DNA from: Gordius sp. MW1
Lineage: Eukaryota; Nematomorpha; Gordioida; Gordea; Gordiidae
Direction: 5' to 3'
NCBI GenBank assembly: GCA_964036665.1
Contig: OZ038531.1
Location: 14,384,168-14,448,167, forward strand
Length of the DNA stretch: 64,000 nt
The notes beneath the pieces are model-generated. The model had not been told where the DNA came from. It saw nothing but the letters and a program-made list of their open reading frames with translations, and did no database searches. The position numbers and the translations under genes were made by a program. Shown here piece by piece: positions 53,466-64,000 of the stretch; the stretch's first letter is position 1, and each line of letters opens with the position of its first letter.

Positions 53466-53520
53466 CCGTATTCATCCGATGAAAGTTGTCGTTTTCAGAC
53501 GTGGTTTCTATGATCCCAAG

Positions 53521-55511
53521 TAAAAATTTATCAGAATCTAAAAACTATTACTTTGAAATCATGATCACATAGAGCAGTTTTCAAAAATTAAGCACTCACG
53601 TTGCGATACAACAAACTAATCGCAACAATAAACCGTTGTCTTTTGTCAAAATGATAGTTCTCGCAACTTAAAACCTCTTTTCGGAAGTCAATCGAGGATA
53701 ATAGGATTCTCAAATTGGCTTACTTTTATATATTTTTTCATGCTCTTTCACATAGAATCAAAAAAAAATGTTTTTACCAATTTATCACATATTTTTCTTT
53801 GAACCGTATTCATCCGATGAAAGTTGTCGTTTTCAGACGTAATTTCTATGATCCCATATAAATTTATTAGAATTTAAAAACTATTACTTTGAAATCATGA
53901 TCGCATAGAGCAGTTTTCAAAAATTAAGCACTCACGTTGCGATACAACAAACTAATCGCAACAATAAAACGTTGTCTTTTGTCAAAATGATAGTTCTCGC
54001 AGCTTAAAACTTCTTTTCGGGAGTCAATCGAGGATAATAGGATTCTCAAATTGGCTTACTTTTATATATTTTTTAATGCTCTTTCACATAGAATCGAAAA
54101 AAAGAAATATTTTTACCTCAAAATTTTTCACATATTTTTCTTTGAACCGTATTCATCCGATGAAAGTTGTCGTTTTCAGACGTGGTTTCTATGATCCCAA
54201 GTATAAATTTATCAGAATTTAAAAACTATTACTTTGAAATCATGATCGCATAGAGCAGTTTTCAAAAATTAAGCACTCACGTTGCGATACAACAAACTAA
54301 TCGCGACAATAAAACGTTGTCTTTTGTCAAAATGATAGTTCTCGCAGCTTAAAACCTCTTTTCGGAAGTCAATCGAGGATAATAGGATTCTCAAATTGGC
54401 TTACATTTTTTCATGCTCTTTCACATAGAATCGAAAAAAATAAATGTTTTCACCTCAAAATTTTTCACATATTTTTCTTTGAACCGTATTCATCCGATGA
54501 AAGTTGTCGTTTTCAGACATGGTTTCTATGATCCGAATAAATTTATCAGAATTTAAAAACTATTACTTTGAAATCATGATCGCATAGAGCAGTTTTCAAA
54601 AATTAAGTACTCACGTTGCGATACAACAAACTAATCGCAACAATAATACGTTGTCTTTTGTCAAAATGATAGTTCTCGCAACTTAAAACCTCTTTTCGGA
54701 AGTCAATCGAGGATAATAGGATTCTCAAATTGGCCTACTTTTATATATTTTTTCATGCTCTTTCACATAGAATAAAAAAAAATAAATGTTTTTACCTCAA
54801 AATTTTTCACATATTTTTCTTTGAACCGTATTCATCCGATGAAAGTTGTCGTTTTCAGACGTGGTTTCTATGATCCCAAGTATAAATTTATCAGAATTTA
54901 AAAACTATTACTTTGAAATCATGATCGCATAGAGCAGTTTTCAAAAATTAAGCACTCACGTTGCGATACAACAAACTAATCGCAACAATAAAACGTTGTC
55001 TTTTGTCAAAATGATAGTTCTCGCAGCTTAAAACTTCTTTTCGGAAGTCAATCGAGGATAATAGGATTCTCAAATTGGCTTACTTTTATATATTTTTTAA
55101 TGCTTTTTCACATAGAATCGAAAAAAAGAAATATTTTTACCTCAAAATTTTTCACATATTTTTCTTTGAACCGTATTCATCCGATGAAAGTTGTCGTTTT
55201 CAGACGTGGTTTCTATGATCCCAAGTAAAAATTTATCAGAATCTAAAAACTATTACTTTGAAATCATGATCACATAGAGCAGTTTTCAAAAATTAAGCAC
55301 TCACGTTGCGATACAACAAACTAATCGCAACAATAAAACGTTGTCTTTTGTCAAAATGATAGTTCTCGCAGCTTAAAACCTCTTTTCGGAAGTCAATCGA
55401 GGATAATAGGATTCTCAAATTGGCTTACTTTTATATATTTTTTCACGCTCTTTCACATAGAATCAAAAAAAATGTTTTTACCTCAAAATTTATCACATAT
55501 TTTTCTTTGAA
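53521..55511 (+). repeat. Mixed monomers between the two long copies
   Basis: Monomers at 53804, 54147, 54484, 54826 and 55171, plus the end of the 53466 monomer. Small private deletions occur: TTTTTACCAATTTATC (53770, about 5 bp lost) and CTTACATTTTTTC (54400, 8 bp lost). 54484-55170 resembles 45645-46331 (GATCCGAATAAATT, GAATAAAAAAAAA). Only satellite is present. Confidence 0.8.
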
Positions 55512-58500
55512 CCGTATTCATCCGATGAAAGTTGTCGTTTTCAGACGTGGTTTCTATGATCCCATATAAATTTATCAGAATTTAAAAACTATTACTTTGA
55601 AATCATGATCGCATAGAGCAGTTTTCAAAAATTAAGCACTCACGTTGCGATACAACCAACTAATCGCAACAATAAAACTTGTCTTTTGTCAAAATGATAG
55701 TTCTCGCAACTTAAAACCTCTTTTCGGAAGTCAATCGAGGATAATAGGATTTTCAAATTGGCCTACTTTTATATATTTTTTCATGCTCTTTCACATAGAA
55801 TCAAAAAAAATAAATGTTTTTACCTCAAAATTTTTCACATATTTTTCTTTGAACCGTATTCATCCGATGAAAGTTGTCGTTTTCAGACGTGGTTTCTATG
55901 ATCCCAAGTATAAATTTATCAGAATTTAAAAACTATTACTTTGAAATCATGATCGCATAGAGCAGTTTTCAAAAATTAAGCACTCACGTTGCGATACAAC
56001 AAACTAATCGCAACAATAAAACGTTGTCTTTTGTCAAAATGATAGTTCTCGCAGCTTAAAACTTCTTTTCGGAAGTCAATCGAGGATAATAGGATTCTCA
56101 AATTGGCTTACTTTTATATATTTTTTAATGCTCTTTTACATAGAATCGAAAAAAAGAAATATTTTTACCTCAAAATTTTTCACATATTTTTCTTTGAACC
56201 GTATTCATCCGATGAAAGTTGTCGTTTTCAGACGTGGTTTCTATGATCCCAAGTATAAATTTATCAGAATTTAAAAACTATTACTTTGAAATCATGATCG
56301 CATAGAGCAGTTTTCAAAAATTAAGCACTCACGTTTCGATACAACAAACTAATCGCAACAATAAAACTTTGTCTTTTGTCAAAATGATAGTTCTCGCAGC
56401 TTATAACTTCTTTTCGCAAGTCAATCGAGGATAATAGGATTCTCAAATTATCTTACTTTTATATATTTTTTAATGCTCTTTCACATAGAATCGAAAAAAA
56501 ATAAATATTTTTGCCTCAAAATTTTTCACATATTTTTCTTTGAACCGTATTCATCCGATGAAAGTTGTCGTTTTCAGACGTGGTTTCTATGATCCCAAGT
56601 AAAAATTTATCAGAATCTAAAAACTATTACTTTGAAGTCATGATCGCATAGAGCAGTTTTCAAAAATTAAGCACTCACGTTGCGATACAACAAACTAATC
56701 GCAACAATAAAACGTTGTCTTTTGTCAAAATGATAGTTCTCGCAGCTTAAAACCTCTTTTCGGAAGTCAATCGAGGATAATAGGATTCTCAAATTGGCTT
56801 ACTTTTATATATTTTTTCATGCTCTTTCACATAGAATCGAAAAAAATAAATATTTTTACCTCAAAATTTTTCACACATTTTTCTTTGAACCGTATTCATC
56901 CGATGAAAGTTGTCGTTTTCAGACGTGGTTTCTATGATCCCAAGTAAAAATTTATCAGAATCTAAAAACTATTACTTTGAAATCATGATCACATAGAGCA
57001 GTTTTCAAAAATTAAGCACTCACGTTGCGATACAACAAACTAATCGCAACAATAAAACGTTGTCTTTTGTCAAAATGATAGTTCTCGCAGCTTAAAACCT
57101 CTTTTCGGAAGTCAATCGAGGATAATAGGATTCTCAAATTGTCTTACTTTTATATATTTTTTCATGCTCTTTCACATAGAATCAAAAAAAAATGTTTTTA
57201 CCTCAAAATTTATCACATATTTTTATTTGAACCGTATTCATCCGATGAAAGTTGTCGTTTTCAGACGTGGTTTCTATGATCCCAAGTAAAAATTTATCAG
57301 AATCTAAAAACTATTACTTTGAAATCATGATCGCATAGAGCAGTTTTCAAAAATTAAGCACTCATGTTGCGATACAACAAACTAATCGCAACAATAAAAC
57401 GTTGTCTTTTGTCAAAATGATAGTTCTCGCAGCTTAAAACCTCTTTTCGGAAGTCAATCGAGGATAATAGGATTCTCAAATTGGCTTACTTTTATATATT
57501 TTTTTATGCTCTTTCACATAGAATCGAAAAAAATAAATATTTTTGCCTCAAAATTTTTCACATATTTTTCTTTGAACCGTATTCTTCCGATGAAAGTTGT
57601 CGTTTTCAGACGTGGTTTCTATGATCCCAAGTAAAAATTTATCAGAATCTAAAAACTATTACTTTGGAATCATGATCGCATAGAGCAGTTATCAAAAATT
57701 AAGCACTCACGTTGCGATACAACAAACTAATCGCAACAATAAAACGTTGTCTTTTGTCAAAATGATAGTTCTCGCAGCTTAAAACCTCTTTTCGGAAGTC
57801 AATCGAGGCTAATAGGATTCTCAAATTGGCTTACTTTTATATATTTTTTCGTGCTCTAGAATCGAAAAAAATAAATATTTTTACCTCAAAATTTTTCACA
57901 TATTTTTCTTTGAACCGTATTCATCCGATGAAAGTTGTCGTTTTCAGACGTGGTTTCTATGATCCCAAGTAAAAATTTATCAGAATTTAAAAACTATTAC
58001 TTTGAAATCATGATCGCCTAGAGCAGTTTTCAAAAATTAAGCACTCACGTTGCGATACAACAAACTAATCGCAACAATAAAACGTTGTCTTTTGTCAAAA
58101 TGATAGTTCTCGCAGCTTAAAACCTCTTTTCGGAAGTCAATCGAGGCTAATAGGATTCTCAAATTGGCTTACTTTTATATATTTTTTCATGCTCTTTCAC
58201 ATAGAATCGAAAAAAATAAATATTTTTACCTCAAAATTTTTCACATATTTTTCTTTGAACCGTATTTATCCGATGAAAGTTGTCGTTTTCAGACGTAGTT
58301 TCTATGATCCCAAGTAAAACTTTATCAGAATCTAAAAACTATTACTTTGAAATCATGATCGCATAGAGCAGTTGAGAGCAGTTTTCAAAAATTAAGCACT
58401 CACGTTGCGATACAACAAACTAATCGCAACAATAAAACGTTGTCTTTTGTCAAAATGATAGTTCTCGCAGCTTAAAACCTCTTTTCGGAAGTCAATCGAG

Positions 58501-59913
58501 GATAATGGGATTCTCAAATTGGCTTACTTATATATATTTTTTCATGCTCTTTCACATAGAATCAAAACCGTATTCATCCGATGAAAGTTGTCGTTTTCAG
58601 ACGTGGTTTCTTAGATCCCAAGTAAAAATTTATCAGAATATAAAAACTATTACTTTGAAATCATGATCGCATAGAGCAGTTTTCAAAAATTAAGCACTCA
58701 CGTTGCGATACAACAAACTAATCACAACAATAAAACGTTGTCTTTTGTCAAAATGATAGTTCTCGCAGCTTAAAACCTCTTTTCGGAAGTCAATCGAGGC
58801 TAATAGGATTCTCAAATTGGCTTACTTTTATATATTTTTTCATGCTCTTTCACATAGAATCGAAAAAAATAAATATTTTTGCCTCAAAAGTTTTCACATA
58901 TTTTTCTTTGAACCGTATTCATCCGATGAAAGTTGTCGTTTTCAGACGTGGTTTACGATCCCAAGTAAAAATTTATCAGAATCTAAAAACTATTACTTTG
59001 AAATCATGATCGCATAGAGCAGTTTTCAAAAATTAAGCACTCACGTTGCGAAACAACAAACTAATCGCAACAATAAAACGTTGTCTTTTGTCAAAATGAT
59101 AGTTCTCGCAGCTTAAAACCTCTTTTCGGAAGTCAATCGAGGATAATAGGATTCATGCTCTTTCACATAGAATCGAAAAAAAATAAATATTTTTACCTCA
59201 AAATTTTTCACATATTTTTCTTTGAACCGTATTTATCCGATGAAAGTTGTCGTTTTTAGACGTGGTTTCTATGATCCCTAGTAAAACTTTATCAGAATCT
59301 AAAAACTATTACTTTGAAATCATGATCGCATAGAGCAGTTTAGAGCAGTTTTCAAAAATTAAGCACTCACGTTGCGATACAACAAACTAATCGCAACAAT
59401 AAAACGTTGTCTTTTGTCAAAATGATAGTTCTCGCAGCTTAAAACCTCTTTTCGGAAGTCAATCGAGGATAATGGGATTCTCAAATTGGCTTACTTTTAT
59501 ATATTTTTTCATGCTGTTTCACATAGAATTAAAACCGTATTCATCCGATGAAAGTTGTCGTTTTCAGACGTGGTTTCTTAGATCCCAAGTAAAAATTTAT
59601 CAGAATCTAAAAACTATTACTTTAAAATCATGTTTCAAAAATTAAGCACGCACGTTGCGATACAACAAACTAATCTGGACAATAAAACGTTGTCTTTTGT
59701 CAAAATGATAGTTCTCGCAGCTTAAAACCTCTTTTCGGAAGTCAATCGAGGATAATAGGATTCTCAAATTGGCTTACTTTTATATATTTTTTCATGCTCT
59801 TTCACATAGGATCGAAAAAAATAAATATTTTTACCTCTTTCACATATTTTTCTTCTAACCGTATTCATCCGATGAAAGTTGTCGTTTTCAGACGTGGTTT
59901 CTATGATCCCAAG
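55512..59913 (+). repeat. 21-monomer segment, copy 2, with 728-bp internal deletion
   Basis: The copy of 48391-53520. The deletion junction is at about 58560-58570, reading CATAGAATCAAAACCG. To its left the sequence follows 51439 and to its right 52175. The loss equals two whole monomers (343 and 338 bp) plus 47 bp of A/T-rich tail. A few point differences separate the copies, such as TTCTTCCG at 57582 and CTTTGGAATC at 57663. Confidence 0.88.
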
Positions 59914-60203
59914 TAAAAATTTATCAGAATTTAAAAACTATTACTTTGAAATCATGATCGCATAGAGCAGTTTTCAAAAATTAAGCACTCACGTTGCGAT
60001 ACAACAAACTAATCGCAACAATAAAACGTTGTCTTTTGTCAAAATGCTAGTTCTCGCGGCTTAAAACCTCTTTTCGGAAGTCAATCGAGGATAATAGGAT
60101 TCTCAAATTGGCTTACTTTTATATATTTTTTTATGCTCTTTCACATACAATCGAAAAAAATAGATATTTTTACCTCAAAATTTTTCACATATTTTTCTTT
60201 GAA
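59914..60203 (+). repeat. Link between the 21-monomer copy and the right-end repeats
   Basis: The remainder of the monomer anchored at 59859. It reads CAGAATTTAA and GATCGCATAG, where the copy-1 counterpart at 53521 has CAGAATCTAA and GATCACATAG, so the long duplication ends at about 59913. It carries AAAATGCTAG (60043) and CATACAATCG (60144), which mark the right-end zone. Confidence 0.75.
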
Positions 60204-62643
60204 CCGTATTCATCCGATGAAAGTTGTCGTTTTCAGACGTGGTTTCTATGATCCCAAGTAAAAATTTATCAGAATTTAAAAACTATTACTTTGAAATCAT
60301 GATCGCATAGAGCAGTTTTCAAAAATTAAGCACTCACGTTGCGATACAACAAACTATTCGCAACAATAAAACGTTGTCTTTTGTCAAAATGATAGTTCTC
60401 GCAGCTTAAAACCTCTTTTCGGAAGTCAATCGAGGATAATGGGATTCTCAAATTGGCTTACTTTTATATATTTTTTCATGCTCTTTCACATAGAATCGAA
60501 AAAATAAATATTTTTACCTCAAAATTTTTCACATATTTTTCTTTGAACCGTATTCATCCGATGAAAGTTGTCGTTTTCAGACGTAGTTTCTATGATCCCA
60601 AGTAAAAATTTATCAGAATATAAAAACTATTACTTTGAAATCATGATCGCATAGAGCAGTTTTCAAAAATTAAGCACTCACGTTGCGATACAACAAACTA
60701 ATCGCAACAATAAAACGTTGTCTTTTGTCAAAATGATAGTTCTCGCAGCTTAAAACCTCTTTTCGGAAGTCAATCGAGGATAATAGGATTCTCAAATTGG
60801 CTTACTTTTATATATTTTTTCATGCTCTTTCACATAGAATCGAAAAAAATAAATATTTTTACCTCAAAATTTTTTACATATTTTTCTTTGAACCGTATTT
60901 ATCCGATGAAAGTTGTCGTTTTCAGACGTGGTTTCTATGATTCCAAGTAAAACTTTATCAGAATCTAAAAACTATTACTTTGAAATCATGATCGCATAGA
61001 GCAGTTTAGAGCAGTTTTCAAAAATTAAGCACTCACGTTGCGATACAACAAACTAATCGCAACAATAAAACGTTGTCTTTTGTCAAAATGCTAGTTCTCG
61101 CAGCTTAAAACCTCTTTTCGGAAGTCAATCGAGGATAATAGGATTCTCAAATTGGCTTACTTTTATATATTTTTTTATGCTCTTTCACATACAATCGAAA
61201 AAAATAGATATTTTTACCTCAAAATTTTTCACATATTTTTCTTTGAACCGTATTCATCCGATGAAAGTTGTCGTTTTCAGACGTGGTTTCTATGATCCCA
61301 AGTAAAAATTTATCAGAATTTAAAAACTATTACTTTGAAATCATGATCGCATAGAGCAGTTTTCAAAAATTAAGCACTCACGTTGCGATACAACAAACTA
61401 ATCGCGACAATAAAACGTTGTCTTTTGTCAAAATGATAGTTCTCGCAGCTTAAAACCTCTTTTCGGAAGTCAATCGAGGATAATAGGATTCTCAAATTGG
61501 CTTACTTTTGTATATTTTTTCGTGCTCTAGAATCGAAAAAAATAAATATTTTTACCTCAAAAGTTTTCACATATTTTTCTTTGAACCGTATTTATCCGAT
61601 GAAATTTGTCGTTTTCAGACGTGGTTTCTATGATCCCAAGTAAAACTTTATCAGAATCTAAAAACTATTACTTTGAAATCATGATCGCATAGAGCAGTTT
61701 AGAGCAGTTTTCAAAAATTAAGCACTCACGTTGCGATACAACAAACTAATCGCAACAATAAAACGTTGTCTTTTGTCAAAATGATAGTTCTCGCAGCTTA
61801 AAACCTCTTTTCGGAAGTAAATCGAGGATAATAGGATTCTCAAATTGGCTTACTTTTATATATTTTTTCATGCTCTTGCACATACAATCGAAAAAAATAA
61901 ATATTTTTACCTCAAAATTTTTCACATATTTTTCTTTGAACCGTATTCATCCGATGAAAGTTGTCGTTTTCAGACGTGGTTTCTATGATCCCAAGTAAAA
62001 CTTTATCAGAATCTAAAAACTATTACTTTGAAATCATGATCGCATAGAGCAGTTTAGAGCAGTTTTCAAAAATTAAGCACTCACGTTGCGATACAACAAA
62101 CTAATCGCGACAATAAAACGTTGTCTTTTGTCAAAATGATAGTTCTCGCAGCTTAAAACCTCTTTTCGGAAGTCAATCGAGGATAATAGGATTCTCAAAT
62201 TGGCTTACTTTTATATATTTTTTCGTGCTCTAGAATCGAAAAAAATAAATATTTTTACCTCAAAAGTTTTCACATATTTTTCTTTGAACCGTATTTATCC
62301 GATGAAATTTGTCGTTTTCAGACGTGGTTTCTATGATCCCAAGTAAAACTTTATCAGAATCTAAAAACTATTACTTTGAAATCATGATCGCATAGAGCAG
62401 TTTAGAGCAGTTTTCAAAAATTAAGCACTCACGTTGCGATACAACAAACTAATCGCAACAATAAAACGTTGTCTTTTGTCAAAATGATAGTTCTCGCAGC
62501 TTAAAACCTCTTTTCGGAAGTAAATCGAGGATAATAGGATTCTCAAATTGGCTTACTTTTATATATTTTTTTATGCTCTTTCACATACAATCGAAAAAAA
62601 TAGATATTTTTACCTCAAAATTTTTCACATATTTTTCTTTGAA
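60204..62643 (+). repeat. 7-monomer unit, copy 1 (2,440 bp)
   Basis: Anchors 60204, 60548, 60893 and 61248 recur at 62644, 62988, 63333 and 63688. Markers at 2,440 bp offset are AAACTATTCG (60351, 62791), TTTTTTACATA (60870, 63310), GATTCCAAG (60939, 63379) and CATACAATCGAAAAAAATAG (61189, 63629). It contains a nested 703-bp dimer duplication: CGTGCTCTAG at 61521 and 62224, and GGAAGTAAATCG at 61813 and 62516. Confidence 0.87.
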
Positions 62644-64000
62644 CCGTATTCATCCGATGAAAGTTGTCGTTTTCAGACGTGGTTTCTATGATCCCAAGTA
62701 AAAATTTATCAGAATTTAAAAACTATTACTTTGAAATCATGATCGCATAGAGCAGTTTTCAAAAATTAAGCACTCACGTTGTGATACAACAAACTATTCG
62801 CAACAATAAAACGTTGTCTTTTGTCAAAATGATAGTTCTCGCAGCTTAAAACCTCTTTTCGGAAGTCAATCGAGGATAATGGGATTCTCAAATTGGCTTA
62901 CTTTTATATATTTTTTCATGCTCTTTCACATAGAATCGAAAAAATAAATATTTTTACCTCAAAATTTTTCACATATTTTTCTTTGAACCGTATTCATCCG
63001 ATGAAAGTTGTCGTTTTCAGACGTAGTTTCTATGATCCCAAGTAAAAATTTATCAGAATATAAAAACTATTACTTTGAAATCATGATCGCATAGAGCAGT
63101 TTTCAAAAATTAAGCACTCACGTTGCGATACAACAAACTAATCGCAACAATAAAACGTTGTCTTTTGTCAAAATGATAGTTCTCGCAGCTTAAAACCTCT
63201 TTTCGGAAGTCAATCGAGGATAATAGGATTCTCAAATTGGCTTACTTTTATATATTTTTTCATGCTCTTTCACATAGAATCGAAAAAAATAAATATTTTT
63301 ACCTCAAAATTTTTTACATATTTTTCTTTGAACCGTATTTATCCGATGAAAGTTGTCGTTTTCAGACGTGGTTTCTATGATTCCAAGTAAAACTTTATCA
63401 GAATCTAAAAACTATTACTTTGAAATCATGATCGCATAGAGCAGTTTAGAGCAGTTTTCAAAAATTAAGCACTCACGTTGCGATACAACAAACTAATCGC
63501 AACAATAAAACGTTGTCTTTTGTCAAAATGCTAGTTCTCGCAGCTTAAAACCTCTTTTCGGAAGTCAATCGAGGATAATAGGATTCTCAAATTGGCTTAC
63601 TTTTATATATTTTTTTATGCTCTTTCACATACAATCGAAAAAAATAGATATTTTTACCTCAAAATTTTTCACATATTTTTCTTTGAACCGTATTCATCCG
63701 ATGAAAGTTGTCGTTTTCAGACGTGGTTTCTATGATCCCAAGTAAAAATTTATCAGAATTTAAAAACTATTACTTTGAAATCATGATCGCACAGAGCAGT
63801 TTTCAAAAATTAAGCACTCACGTTGCGATACAACAAACTAATCGCGACAATAAAACGTTGTCTTTTGTCAAAATGATAGTTCTCGCAGCTTAAAACCTCT
63901 TTTCGGAAGTCAATCGAGGATAATAGGATTCTCAAATTGGCTTACTTTTATATATTTTTTCGTGCTCTAGAATCGAAAAAAATAAATATTTTTACCTCAA
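62644..64000 (+). repeat. 7-monomer unit, copy 2, cut by window end
   Basis: The first 1,357 bp of a second copy of 60204-62643. Small differences include GTTGTGATAC (62779) and GCACAGAGCAG (63789). The last monomer (63688) is truncated by the window edge after about 313 bp, so the array continues. Confidence 0.85.

Larger units (their letters stand above)
48391..53520 (+). repeat. 21-monomer segment, copy 1
   Basis: From 48391 to 51493 each monomer recurs 7,121 bp downstream. Examples: TTTTATTTGAACC at 50100 and 57221, ACTCATGTTGCG at 50240 and 57361, and the 10-bp insertion GAGCAGTTGAGAGCAG at 51245 and 58366. From 52175 to 53520 the offset is 6,393 bp, as for TTCTTCTAACCG at 53457 and 59850. 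Copy 1 keeps the two monomers at 51494 and 51837 that copy 2 lacks. Confidence 0.88.
1..64000 (+). repeat. Satellite DNA array, 345-bp monomer, 188 copies head to tail
   Basis: The motif CCGTATTCATCC (or a one- or two-base variant) recurs 188 times, from 24 to 63688. Every copy is on the plus strand, and spacings run from 308 to 355 bp with 345 the mode and 340 the mean. Both window edges cut through a monomer, so the array continues on each side. The hand-built consensus is 345 bp with about 30% G+C (60 C, 45 G). No spacing leaves room for an inserted gene, transposon or spacer. Monomer copies differ by scattered substitutions and by a small set of recurring indels. This is a eukaryotic satellite. 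The length is close to two nucleosome repeats, which is common for centromeric or pericentromeric satellites, but the chromosomal location is inference. I do not recognise the family. Confidence 0.98.

Noticed and set aside
51384-59017. 66-76-codon plus-strand frames at 17668, 35930, 37574, 41357, 51384, 51398, 52424 and 58817
   Set aside because: These are frames through the A/T-rich tail and monomer start, rich in F, Y, K and I from tracts. They are opened by small indels and are not kept across monomers.
1-64000. CRISPR array
   Set aside because: The units are contiguous 308-355-bp repeats with no unique spacers.
1-64000. Retrotransposon or long terminal repeat origin
   Set aside because: No terminal repeats, primer-binding site, polypurine tract, target-site duplication or reverse transcriptase/integrase coding is visible.
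1-64000. tRNA-derived or Pol III promoter (A and B boxes) in the monomer
   Set aside because: No GGTTCGANTCC-like B box or cloverleaf is found on either strand.

Overview
The whole window is one uninterrupted head-to-tail array of a single AT-rich satellite DNA. Using the CCGTATTCATCC motif as an anchor, I counted 188 monomers, all in the same orientation. The first anchor is at 24, the last at 63688, and the mean spacing is 340 bp. The commonest monomer length is 345 bp, and lengths range from 308 to 355 bp. No spacing exceeds 355 bp, so nothing longer than about 10 bp is inserted anywhere. I see no gene, RNA gene, transposon, telomeric repeat, CRISPR array or unique-sequence flank. The organism is a eukaryote, judging from 64 kb of tandem satellite. 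The consensus has about 30% G+C and 13 CpG where about 8 are expected, which suggests weak or absent CpG methylation decay, as in many invertebrates. I do not recognise the satellite family and cannot name a species. A centromeric or pericentromeric heterochromatin location is likely but is inference.

Layout. 1-5460: mixed monomers. 5461-30979: long higher-order repeats (HORs). A unit of about 14 monomers (13, 14 or 15; 4.4-5.1 kb) recurs at 8238, 16759, 21840 and 26583. It lies inside a 25-monomer, 8,521-bp duplication that starts at 5461 and again at 13982. 29299-33323: a 7-monomer block (2,344 bp offset) repeated. 33324-36054: a 4-monomer unit (1,365 bp) twice. 36055-43926: short local duplications of 2 or 3 monomers (665, 1,031 and 1,026 bp). 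43927-47400: mixed monomers. 47400-49077: a 683-bp dimer duplication. 48391-53520 and 55512-59913: a 21-monomer duplication (7,121-bp offset) whose second copy lost 728 bp. 60204-64000: a 7-monomer (2,440 bp) repeat with a nested 703-bp dimer repeat; the array runs off the right edge.

Each monomer carries small dyads: a perfect 8-bp inverted repeat (GTTGCGAT, 11-nt spacer, ATCGCAAC), the near-palindrome TTCATC-C-GATGAA and the palindrome ATCATGAT. It also has an A/T-tract-rich segment of about 100 bp. Indel classes (minus 3, 7, 10, 32 and 47 bp; plus 10 bp) mark subfamilies. They are zoned along the array and show that it grew by repeated segmental tandem duplication through unequal exchange. 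All open reading frames are short accidents of the repeat.
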